Translations under genes and position numbers: made by a program
NCBI GenBank assembly: GCA_029821515.1
Contig: JALGTD010000063.1
Location: forward strand, 1 to 16,242
Direction of reading: 5' to 3'
DNA length: 16,242 bases
DNA from: Candidatus Zipacnadia bacterium
GTDB taxonomy: Bacteria > Armatimonadota > Zipacnadia > Zipacnadales > Zipacnadaceae
Notes under the pieces: model-generated
The model's database searches: none
Told to the model about the DNA's origin: nothing
The model's input: only the letters and a program-made list of their open reading frames with translations
In this document: positions 7,261 through 14,603 of the stretch, piece by piece
How positions within the stretch are numbered: the stretch's first letter is position 1
Layout of the letters: every line of letters begins with the position of its first letter

Positions 7261-7954
7261 TCAGTATCCGGCTTGCTGGAGAATCTCCCATACTGCCTGC
7301 AGAGCGGGTGAAGATTCAGGGAGCTCCTGCAGTGATTGATTATTCCAATCGTATTCTTGCACCTGCTCGTCGGCAGGCACCCGTCCCAGATAGGTTGTGC
7401 CTTCAATCTGCTGCAACGGCTCGACTCTATTATCGTGAAAGCGGTGGTTGGCTACCAGGTAGATATTTTTGTAAGTGATATTGAGTTCCGCGCTGATGTG
7501 TTTAAGCCGTTCGACATTGCGCAGGGCCTTAGATGACGGATCCATTACTACGAAAAGATCGTCAATCTCGGTGGCTATTCGTCGGTTCATATGTTCTAAT
7601 CCGCCCGGGGAATCCACTATAGTGACAGGATAACTCTTTGCCAGTTCGGGCAGAATAACTCGCAGAATTTCGTTAGGGAAGCAATAGCAGCCCTGTGTCC
7701 ATTTGACTCCAATAGATAGCAAATCAAAGTGATCGGATTCGTACAGGCAGCTCATCTGTAGAAGGTATTCTATCTTTTGGGGCAATGGCATCGTACCCAG
7801 ATTGGCCGATTCTTCGCCTGATGTTTGAATATCGTAGAGGACGTCGGAGATTGTCAATCAGCAACTGGGGTGTCGGTAAGAATCGTGTTGCTAAAGCGGC
7901 AAAAGCAGTCTTGCCGCTGCCACCTCTTCCTGTGACTACAATTAGCTTGCCCAT
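7261..7954 (-). pseudogene. Second CooC/ParA-type nickel-insertion ATPase gene, broken by a frame change and a missing segment
   Basis: Two overlapping minus-strand frames together make one CooC-type P-loop ATPase. The first (7954 down to 7724) begins MGKLIVVTGRGGSGKTAF, a deviant Walker A, and stays family-like to LLID at residue 34; beyond that its residues make no family sense. The second frame (no ATG; preceded by a TGA at 7858-7860) takes over at about 7854 with TISDVLYDIQ and continues intact to 7261. It includes a CYC motif (KWTQGCYCFPNE), DSPGGLEHMNRR and DPSSKALRNVERLK. The part that should lie between, the DxDP loop and about 20 following residues, is absent. This looks like a deletion of length 3N+2 at about 7853-7856 and not a single-base slip. 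Everything outside that point is clean, so a recent loss or an assembly error are both possible. The first frame's ATG is 6 bp after the cooC stop. Confidence 0.75.
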
Positions 7955-7960
7955 TATATA

Positions 7961-8731
7961 TTAAGCATCTCCGTCAAGCTGCGCCTCGAGTTTTGTTAGA
8001 ATCTGGGATAGATCTGATTTGAGATTGCTGCCACTGGCTCCGACGAAGACGTCGTCGTCTTGGATTTGGGGATAGTGGCCCAATGTGCCCAGCAAAGGCA
8101 TTTGTGGGATGCTCTGCTGAATCCGGTCGGCTTCTTCCTCACTGTTGACATTGTTGCCTAACACCCACATTCGGGTGAGCCCGATATCTTCAGCCAGCTT
8201 ATGTATGCGTGGCACTGTGCGCAGCGCGGAACGGTTGGGCTGAGTAATGATTAGTAGGCCGTCCACTGCCTGCGCGGTGCCACGCCCCAGGTGCTCCAGT
8301 CCAGCTACCATATCCACCATTAGATCGCGTTCGGTGTGCACTAACTCCCGGAGAATTGTCCGCAGCGTGGCATTTTCCGGGCACATACAGCCGGTGCCGC
8401 CCTCGTCCACTATGCCCATGACAAGCAAGCTGATGTCGTAGTAGTTAATCTCGTAGTCGGCGATGATGTCCGTCACATCTGGGTTTAGTGAGAACATCCC
8501 ACCCTGGCCGGCGTTACTTCCGGCTCGCTCCGCTAACATTTGACGCATGTCCGACAGTGGCTTAACGTCGTCCAGCAGATATTGCGGAAAGCCCAGCGCA
8601 TACCCCAGGCAGTTATTGGGATCAGCATCTATTGCCCACGGGCCTCTGTTCTGCTCGGCCAGCAAGCGACAAAGCCCCGCTGTCACCGTGGTCTTGCCCA
8701 CTCCACCTTTGCCGGCGACGGCTATCTTCAT
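7961..8731 (-). CDS. cooC: CooC-type ATPase for CODH/ACS nickel insertion
   Basis: CooC proteins are MinD/ParA-like ATPases that bind nickel and help insert it into CO dehydrogenase (CooC) or acetyl-CoA synthase (AcsF). The product from ATG 8731 is 256 residues, the family length. Seen: deviant Walker A GKGGVGKTT at 8-16, IDADPNNCLG at 34-43, the CMC motif at 115-117 (GGTGCMCPEN), corresponding to the nickel-binding CXC of CooC1, then DLMVDMVAGLEHLGRG at 136-151 and QPNRSALRT at 164-172. Longer starts upstream in frame (to 8908) would overlap the DUF166 gene and add 59 residues with no family resemblance. The chosen ATG overlaps the DUF166 stop as ATGA (8728-8731), which implies translational coupling. 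Whether it serves CODH, ACS or both cannot be told here. Confidence 0.92.
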   Translation of the reverse strand: MKIAVAGKGGVGKTTVTAGLCRLLAEQNRGPWAIDADPNNCLGYALGFPQYLLDDVKPLSDMRQMLAERAGSNAGQGGMFSLNPDVTDIIADYEINYYDISLLVMGIVDEGGTGCMCPENATLRTILRELVHTERDLMVDMVAGLEHLGRGTAQAVDGLLIITQPNRSALRTVPRIHKLAEDIGLTRMWVLGNNVNSEEEADRIQQSIPQMPLLGTLGHYPQIQDDDVFVGASGSNLKSDLSQILTKLEAQLDGDA

Positions 8732-9405
8732 GAGTGCTCGCCTGTCCCGGGCTTCGCTGGGGTTGCGGCAGCATCCAGGGCCTGGCGAACGACCATTGGT
8801 GGCACCATGGTCATGCTGGCGAGGCAGGGTCGGCTGTGGTGCAGTGTCCTGGCCTTCTCGATCAGTGCTTCGCCAGCTTCGCTCCCCACCAAACGCTCCG
8901 CGGCCCATTGTGTGAGTCCACAGGGCGTGCTTCGTATGCAGCGCGCCTCCGTCACCACTCCATTGGTTATAACCAATGCAAGCTGGGGATATCCTACTCG
9001 GTATTCATCACAAAACTGCTTGATTGCGGGTGTAGCTGGACGCAACGTACAAAATGGTTCGGGAAAAACTACCTCTACATCGAATTTGTCACAATCCCCG
9101 ATGATTTGACGCATCAATCCCGGTCGGACCCAGTTGGGATTCTCGATCGGCACAATCAGCGCCCGTCCTTCGCGTTCGCCAATTAGAGCAGGCAGCTCGG
9201 CCAGCAGGTCGTGGTGCAGATGAACCGCAATGGTTACGTCGGCCTGACCCGTTTCTTCGGGCAGAAACTCGCGGGGATAGTCTACCATCATCGGGAGTTG
9301 CTCGGGCACTTCGTTAACCGATACTTCCTCGCTTACCGACTGTAGGTGCGCAGCAAGCCGCAGCCAGAAGTGACCTGGAGTGTGCAGGATGTGGACTGAA
9401 AGCAT
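8728..9405 (-). CDS. DUF166-family protein of unknown function in the acs operon
   Basis: The function is unknown. The 225-residue sequence resembles the DUF166 family, known mostly from methanogens and anaerobic bacteria and sometimes labelled, without good proof, as thymidylate synthase. Family-like stretches: DYPREFLPE (42-50), VFPEPFCTL (113-121), STPCGLTQWAAERLVG (159-174), and near the end ARTLHHSRPCLASM (185-198). Three cysteines sit in the best-conserved spots, C119, C162 and C194, next to H189-H190; together they could bind a metal or an Fe-S cluster (inference). No signal peptide or membrane segment is visible, so it should be cytoplasmic. It lies 34 bp after acsE and its stop overlaps the cooC start. 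That coupling points to a role in corrinoid-protein or CODH/ACS maturation. ATG start, with GGGA about 11 nt upstream. The family call is from memory of its patterns. Confidence 0.8.
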   Translation of the reverse strand: MLSVHILHTPGHFWLRLAAHLQSVSEEVSVNEVPEQLPMMVDYPREFLPEETGQADVTIAVHLHHDLLAELPALIGEREGRALIVPIENPNWVRPGLMRQIIGDCDKFDVEVVFPEPFCTLRPATPAIKQFCDEYRVGYPQLALVITNGVVTEARCIRSTPCGLTQWAAERLVGSEAGEALIEKARTLHHSRPCLASMTMVPPMVVRQALDAAATPAKPGTGEHS

Positions 9406-9439
9406 CTGTTTTTATTCCCACTTGTTCTGATTTAGCCGA

Positions 9440-10225
9440 CTATTTGCGATAAGCCTTGAGAAAATCGTCACAGTAAACACTGCGATTAAGCAGCACTTCA
9501 GCAGTGATGGCTGCATCCATCAATTTGGTGTCCAACGGGTCCATAATAGCGGCGTCCAGCCCGTTGGCCAATGCCATAACCAGATAGATGCGGTTAATCA
9601 GCTCCCGATGCAGGGCGCCCTGCGAGACATTGCTCAGGCCAATTACGGTCTGAGGCGGCGGGTCGGAGAGGGCCTTGCACATCTGCAGCGTATCAAGTAT
9701 CTCCTGTGGCACTTGTTGCAGAGCGTTTACCGGCAGAATGACCGCGTCAATATAGAGGTCGGTTGTGGCTATGCCCTGCTCCATACAGGCCGCGACCAGC
9801 CGCAGAGCTATCTCCATACGACCGTTGGCATCACGGGGTACCCCTTCGGCGTCAATGGTCAGGCCAATCAACGGACAATTGTACTCGGCAGCCAGCGGCA
9901 GGATCTTCTCCATCCGCTCCTCTTCGCCGGTTGTCGAATTGATGATGGCATTGCCTTCGGCGGCTTCTAAGCCAACCTTCATTACTTCAGCATTTGTGGT
10001 GTCTATGCACAGCGGCACATCAACGACTTCCTTAGTAATCCCCACCAGCCATTGCATAGCACCGAGCTTATCGGAGGAGGCCGGACCGACATTGATGTCC
10101 AGGGCATTAGCGCCAGCCGCCAGCTGATCGCGGGCTAGCTGCTGAATCGGTGCCGGGTCCTGGGCCTGGATAGCTTTCTTCACGTCAGTGAACATTCCAT
10201 TGATGCGTTCGCCGATAACGAACAT
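9440..10225 (-). CDS. acsE: Methyl-THF:corrinoid/iron-sulfur protein methyltransferase
   Basis: AcsE (MeTr) transfers the methyl group of methyl-tetrahydrofolate to Co(I) of the corrinoid protein AcsCD, linking the methyl branch to acetyl-CoA synthesis. The 261-residue TIM-barrel protein matches the Moorella enzyme in length and numbering: D75 (CIDTTN), N96 (IINSTTG), D160 (YIDAV) and N199 (GLSNVSQG) fall at the positions known to contact the pterin and assist its protonation. DINVGP (43-48) is another pterin-binding-family motif. A strong site, AAGGAGG, lies 7 nt before the ATG. It follows acsD with a 45 bp gap. All key residues are present, so it should be active. Confidence 0.97.
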   Translation of the reverse strand: MFVIGERINGMFTDVKKAIQAQDPAPIQQLARDQLAAGANALDINVGPASSDKLGAMQWLVGITKEVVDVPLCIDTTNAEVMKVGLEAAEGNAIINSTTGEEERMEKILPLAAEYNCPLIGLTIDAEGVPRDANGRMEIALRLVAACMEQGIATTDLYIDAVILPVNALQQVPQEILDTLQMCKALSDPPPQTVIGLSNVSQGALHRELINRIYLVMALANGLDAAIMDPLDTKLMDAAITAEVLLNRSVYCDDFLKAYRK

Positions 10226-10270
10226 TGGACACCCTCCTTGATCTCAGGTGAATCTGCGGGCAACGGCCGA

Positions 10271-11245
10271 TCAGACGGACTCGCCGGACATCATCTCGTC
10301 AATATGATCTCTGAGCCGGGTCACCGCTTCGGGATGCCACATCACCAGAATATCGGTGCCGGCATGCAGAAACAGTGTTGCAGTGGCGGCTTCCCAGATT
10401 ATGCCGCGCTTCTCCAGCGGGCCCCACTCGGGGGCGTCTTCTTCGGACTGCCAGGCTTCTTTTACCCGCCAGGCTTCCGAGCCAACAATTGATAGCATTG
10501 GCATCTGCAGCATCCTATCGCCATCCAGTGCCGCCAGGCGGGTGCGCTCCAGAATGGAGTAGGCATATTCCACGCCGTAGCCCAGGCCGCCAGTGACCTG
10601 GTACAAGATAATGTTAGCCAAATCCATCCCCATGTCGGTAACGAGGATGTTGACCTGTTTTTGGATATTGATGTCCAGAGGCGACTCGCTAATGATCATC
10701 TGGTTATCAGCCAGTGCGGAGGCGCAGATAGTCTTGTAGTTGTCTTCGGTAGCCGAGCCTAAGACACAACGTTCGCCGGCTGCGGCCTGGCTGCAAAACG
10801 GCATAATCTCGTTATCCTTCTCATCGTTGCCGCAGCCCCAGATAATCAGGGGAACGCCCACCGCCTTCAGCACCGACTGGATGGTCTCGGCACACTGGTC
10901 GGCGGACGCGTCGCTGCCGTCCGGATTGGCGCTGAGCAGGCGCAAACAGATCAAGTCGGCGCCGAATTCCTCCACCGCCTTCTGGGCCCATGCGGCTGGA
11001 TCACCCCAGACATCCTCGTAGTGCTGGGCCAGTGGCTCAGGCCAGCCGCTGGGCTGTTCGTCGAGCACCTCCATAGCAATGACGGGACGGTTGGGCGTTT
11101 CGCCATCGAAATGCAGGAAGGGAAGAGTTTGCTCCCCGCCGATGGTAACTGTGGAGGTGCGCGTACCACCCTCGGCCTCGGTAGCGCCGATTGTTGCAGT
11201 CTGCACCTCGGCAGTCCAGCGCTGTTTCGGAATTGTCAGAGGCAT
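10271..11245 (-). CDS. acsD: Corrinoid/iron-sulfur protein small subunit
   Basis: AcsD is the small subunit of the heterodimeric corrinoid/Fe-S protein that carries the methyl group from AcsE to AcsB. It is a TIM barrel that caps the corrinoid held by AcsC. The 324 residues equal the usual bacterial size (about 323). Family segments seen: MPLTIPKQRWTAEV at the N-terminus, FDGETPNRPVIAMEV at about 46-60, ITGE-like IIWGCGNDEKDNE at about 133-145, ILYQVTGGLGYGVEYAYSI, and near the C-terminus RGIIWEAATATLFLHAGTDI. The ATG is preceded by AAAGGAG at good distance. It is 18 bp after acsV and 45 bp before acsE, in the standard acetogen order. No irregularity seen. Confidence 0.96.
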   Translation of the reverse strand: MPLTIPKQRWTAEVQTATIGATEAEGGTRTSTVTIGGEQTLPFLHFDGETPNRPVIAMEVLDEQPSGWPEPLAQHYEDVWGDPAAWAQKAVEEFGADLICLRLLSANPDGSDASADQCAETIQSVLKAVGVPLIIWGCGNDEKDNEIMPFCSQAAAGERCVLGSATEDNYKTICASALADNQMIISESPLDINIQKQVNILVTDMGMDLANIILYQVTGGLGYGVEYAYSILERTRLAALDGDRMLQMPMLSIVGSEAWRVKEAWQSEEDAPEWGPLEKRGIIWEAATATLFLHAGTDILVMWHPEAVTRLRDHIDEMMSGESV

Positions 11246-11263
11246 CGGTCTATGCTCCTTTTC

Positions 11264-13171
11264 TTACATATCTACGGAGGGAAATCGCGACAGGTCGGTA
11301 TAAGGGATGAAATCGCTTGCTATGAATTCGTCCATAAAGTCGGTATCGCTGCTTAGATCCAGGTAAGTCATTGCGCTAACCGTTTTTTGGGCTTGTTCGC
11401 GAGCCTGGCGCGACATTAACGCCAGATATGCACCGGCCAGGGCAGTGTCGCCAACCACTTCAATGCGCTCGCGGGGGATGTCAGGTAGCAGCCCGATGGC
11501 CACCGCTTTATCCACATTTAGTCCTGCGCCAAAGGCGCCGGCTAGATACACATGCTCTACATCTGTCTCCGCCAGATCGAGCTTGCCCAGTAACACGTTG
11601 ATCGCTGCAAGCACTGCAGCCTTTGAGCGCAGCAAGTTTTCGATGTCATGCTGGTAAATGATAATCGGCTCGCCAATAGCTGTCTCAGCGGCCTCGAAAA
11701 GTGTGAAGCCCAGCTCGCCGTCGCTCTGGCGGAGTCGGTCGGACGGGAAGTCGGCATTCATGTTACCAGTGCGGTCGATGACCTTGGCTTCGACCAGTGA
11801 GGCAATCATCTCTACCAGGCCGCTGCCAGCAATGCCCCGGGGAGGTTGATTGCCAATCGTCTCGTAGTCCACAGCATCGCGGTCCCGACTGTAGTCAAAG
11901 TTGATCACTGCCCCCGCCGTAGCGGGCATTGCTGCCTCCACACCCACTCCCTCAAAGGCGGGCCCCGCGGAACACGACGCGCACATCAGCCAGTCCTTGT
12001 TGCCGGCCACAATCTCACCGTTCGTTCCCACATCTACGAGCAATGCCAACTCCTCTGCCTTGTGCATACCAGTGGCCACTACGCCCGCAGTGATATCCCC
12101 GCCGACAAAGCCGCTTACCGCTGGATGGCATACGCAGATTGCGCCCTGAGGATGAATATTCAGCCCCAGTTGTTCTGCAGTAACTACCGGCATTTCAGTA
12201 GCTGGTGGCGTGTGGGGGGTACGGCGAATGGGCGTAGCATCAATGCCCAGCAGGAAGTTGATCATCGTAGCATTACCCGCTATACTGGCCGCGATGACCT
12301 CATCAGGTGCAGCATTATGTTCGTTGTATAGATAGCTGAAGAGCTCATTCAGTGTGTCTATGATTGCTCGATGCATGTTCTGGAGTTGCTCAGGGCCTTT
12401 TTGGGTCCAGACAATGCGGCTTATGACATCCTCGCCATAAGCGATCTGCCCGTTGCGGCGGATCGCCCGGCCCACAACCTCACCACTATCAAGGTCCACC
12501 AGTTGTACTGCTACAGTGCTCGTACCTACGTCAATGGCTAGCCCCAACGACGAGTCGGCTGCTGCCGGGGGACGAATGGCAGTTATCTTTCGGGCCAGGC
12601 CAGTGTCACTGACCGCTATGGCTACTTCAAAATCATTGTCTCGCAGTGCCTGGGGCAGCTTGCGCAGTACAGGCAGCTCAATTGTGATTGGCTCCAGCTC
12701 GGCGTCTTCATCCAGCAGTCCCCGGCGCAGCCGTTGCATATCGGCGACGGTATCTTCCAGCGTCGGCTTTGGCAGGTCCAGGACAAATTGCTGGGCCAGT
12801 GGGCTGAGCGGCTCAAAACGACTCAGGTCCACCAGGTTGGGCTTGAGCGGCTCCATCTCGTGGACAATGAACTCTTCCGCCCGGCTGCCAATCGGGACCT
12901 TTACGGTGATATCCTCGGTGACCACTGACTGACAGGCCAGCACTCTTATCCCCTTGCCGTCCGGGGTTGGCCATTGCTGCCAGTGAGCTTCGTGTTTGGG
13001 CCGAACTTGCCCGGCGGTCACCACCACCTGACATTGGTAGCACGTGCCGTGCCCGCCGCAGTAGGTGGCTATACCCACGCCGGCTCTGGCAGCGACCTCC
13101 AGGATTGTTTCCCCAGCCTCGGCGGGGGCCTTGATTCCATAACCTTCGAAGGTGACGGTCAGTGAGTCCAT
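11264..13171 (-). CDS. acsV: RACo: reductive activator of the corrinoid/iron-sulfur protein
   Basis: RACo uses ATP to drive an electron onto AcsCD that has slipped to the inactive Co(II) state, restoring Co(I). The 635-residue protein shows an N-terminal [2Fe-2S] ferredoxin domain (about 1-95) with cysteines C38, C44, C47 and C80 (C-x5-C-x2-C-x32-C). A middle and linker region follows (about 96-205). The C-terminal ASKHA ATPase region has a first phosphate motif AIDVGTST at 212-219, a second VDVGTNGE at 379-386, an adenosine motif AGSGL at 448-452, and the conserved YLAGAFGAGLN at 542-552. This domain order is that of RACo, not of ordinary ferredoxins. It sits between acsC (37 bp gap) and acsD (18 bp gap), matching the place of orf7 in the Moorella cluster. 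Start ATG, with only GAAGAGAG upstream. Confidence 0.95.
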   Translation of the reverse strand: MDSLTVTFEGYGIKAPAEAGETILEVAARAGVGIATYCGGHGTCYQCQVVVTAGQVRPKHEAHWQQWPTPDGKGIRVLACQSVVTEDITVKVPIGSRAEEFIVHEMEPLKPNLVDLSRFEPLSPLAQQFVLDLPKPTLEDTVADMQRLRRGLLDEDAELEPITIELPVLRKLPQALRDNDFEVAIAVSDTGLARKITAIRPPAAADSSLGLAIDVGTSTVAVQLVDLDSGEVVGRAIRRNGQIAYGEDVISRIVWTQKGPEQLQNMHRAIIDTLNELFSYLYNEHNAAPDEVIAASIAGNATMINFLLGIDATPIRRTPHTPPATEMPVVTAEQLGLNIHPQGAICVCHPAVSGFVGGDITAGVVATGMHKAEELALLVDVGTNGEIVAGNKDWLMCASCSAGPAFEGVGVEAAMPATAGAVINFDYSRDRDAVDYETIGNQPPRGIAGSGLVEMIASLVEAKVIDRTGNMNADFPSDRLRQSDGELGFTLFEAAETAIGEPIIIYQHDIENLLRSKAAVLAAINVLLGKLDLAETDVEHVYLAGAFGAGLNVDKAVAIGLLPDIPRERIEVVGDTALAGAYLALMSRQAREQAQKTVSAMTYLDLSSDTDFMDEFIASDFIPYTDLSRFPSVDM

Positions 13172-13208
13172 CAGTTAGCGCTCTCTTCAAGCGGAGCAAA
13201 AGGCCCGG

Positions 13209-14555
13209 TTAGAAGCCGGCGATGCGCTGCTCATATTCTGTCTTGAAGAATGTGGGAATAGCGGATGACTCTCGTGGGCCCACCACGATGTTCCACCCTG
13301 ATTCCTGCTCCAGGTCGCCGCTGAGCACCGCCACGCCGCCGGGCAGAACTCCTATCCTATGCTCAACTTTTTCCTCTATTCCACATTCTTTGATGGTTTT
13401 GGCAATGATCTCGGGAGTAAAGTCCTCCGCAGCCCAGGCGGTTAGCACCGAAGTGCCGTCAGTGTCCACGACTACCACCCAGGCATCTATGTTGCCAGCG
13501 CTGGTGTCAGCTTCTACCGTGTAGTATGTTAGCGAGAAGTTAGTAGTGATGAGCACCGGCGAAGTCGCGTCAGGTTCACCGATTTCGTAAACACCGCTCT
13601 CTACCTGAATAGGCTTCTGCGGATCGGTATAAATGTTCAATCGCGCTGTAACCATTGCGAGTAAGGCTTCGCGAGTGAGCAGGTCGGTCACTACGATACC
13701 GGCGTATTTAGCAATCAGTTCAGAAGCGGATATAATCTTCTCAACTTCATTATTGCCTACGACAAAACCAATTGTGGGAAAGCCCATCGGCTTGATTTTT
13801 TCGTTAATGGCAGCACGCTCCACGATGGTCTGGTTCTGCAGAACGGCATTTAGCTCTCGGGCACCGCTGTCCAGCACCAGGTCCTCCAGCCCAGCCTCCC
13901 CGGCCTTCTCGCTCAGTTCATAAAGCTCATCCAGATTCTGGCTGCGGATCGCCAGCGGGCAGCTAAACTCCTTAGCCAGTGCCGTCATCTCGTCGAAATT
14001 ATCTGCGCCAGCGGCATAAATCAGGGGCCGGCCCTCGCTGCACACCTCCAGCGCTCCGCGCATACTCTCTGGGTCGTCGCTCATCAACATCAGCGGCAGC
14101 GTGGAGACTTCTGTGGCTATCTGAGCCGCCTGCGGCAGGCTACCGTCATCGTCATTTAGGGCAATGAGGTCCAGGTCAAAGATCATGCCCACGCGATCGA
14201 ACTCAGTATTACAGGCTGTCGTTATCCGCTCGCGCATCTCCTCTTCGGACAGGCTGGTGTTGACCTGTATGGCGATACCGCAAGGGTTACGGAATGTTTC
14301 TTCGTGCCGAAATAGTACTGTCTGGCCACCGATGTCCAGCGCCTTGTCCCCAGTGCCGATGGTCACCGTCTTCATCGGCGGCGCGGAGCTACCTTCCAAT
14401 GCGGCGATGGCATCTTCGGTCACGTGCGGACACTCGTCCAGGGATGCCTGTCCCTGGGCCAGCTTCATTGCAAAAGCCAGACAGGTGGGAATGCCACAAT
14501 CCCCGCAATTAGTCTTCGGCAACTGTTTGTAGATATCCATTGCAGTTAAGGCCAC
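13209..14555 (-). CDS. acsC: Corrinoid/iron-sulfur protein large subunit
   Basis: AcsC binds the corrinoid cofactor and a [4Fe-4S] cluster and shuttles the methyl group from AcsE to AcsB. The 448-residue length is normal. Seen: an N-terminal cluster domain (about 1-57) with cysteines C17, C20, C25 and C42, the same numbering as in Moorella; a TIM barrel (about 58-325) with FRNPCGIAIQV; and a C-terminal corrinoid-binding domain (about 326-448) containing TTNFSLTYYTVEAD and VLPGGVAVLSGDLE. The start is GTG at 14555: with it the cysteines number as in the family, and a GGAGG site lies 7 nt upstream. The in-frame ATG at residue 6 is less likely. It follows acsB with a 48 bp gap. Confidence 0.97.
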   Translation of the reverse strand: MALTAMDIYKQLPKTNCGDCGIPTCLAFAMKLAQGQASLDECPHVTEDAIAALEGSSAPPMKTVTIGTGDKALDIGGQTVLFRHEETFRNPCGIAIQVNTSLSEEEMRERITTACNTEFDRVGMIFDLDLIALNDDDGSLPQAAQIATEVSTLPLMLMSDDPESMRGALEVCSEGRPLIYAAGADNFDEMTALAKEFSCPLAIRSQNLDELYELSEKAGEAGLEDLVLDSGARELNAVLQNQTIVERAAINEKIKPMGFPTIGFVVGNNEVEKIISASELIAKYAGIVVTDLLTREALLAMVTARLNIYTDPQKPIQVESGVYEIGEPDATSPVLITTNFSLTYYTVEADTSAGNIDAWVVVVDTDGTSVLTAWAAEDFTPEIIAKTIKECGIEEKVEHRIGVLPGGVAVLSGDLEQESGWNIVVGPRESSAIPTFFKTEYEQRIAGF

Positions 14556-14562
14556 GACAACG

Positions 14563-14567
14563 CCTCC
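14563..14567 (-). promoter_or_regulatory. Shine-Dalgarno site fixing the acsC GTG start
   Basis: GGAGG on the minus strand lies 7 nt before the GTG at 14555. The in-frame ATG at 14540 would be 22 nt away, so the site supports the GTG. It is among the strongest sites in the window, with that of acsE (AAGGAGG), and suits a protein needed in bulk. Confidence 0.7.
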
Positions 14568-14603
14568 GTTGCGTAAGTAGTTAACCTCAATGTGAGGTCG
14601 TTG

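Noticed and set aside
7261..7954. Programmed ribosomal frameshift in the cooC-like gene
   Set aside because: No slippery run is present at the junction, and a shift would not restore the missing DxDP segment.
8732..8908. N-terminal extension of 59 residues on cooC
   Set aside because: It lies wholly inside the DUF166 gene in another frame and has no CooC resemblance; the ATG at 8731 begins the standard MKIAVAGKGGVGKTT and overlaps the upstream stop as ATGA.
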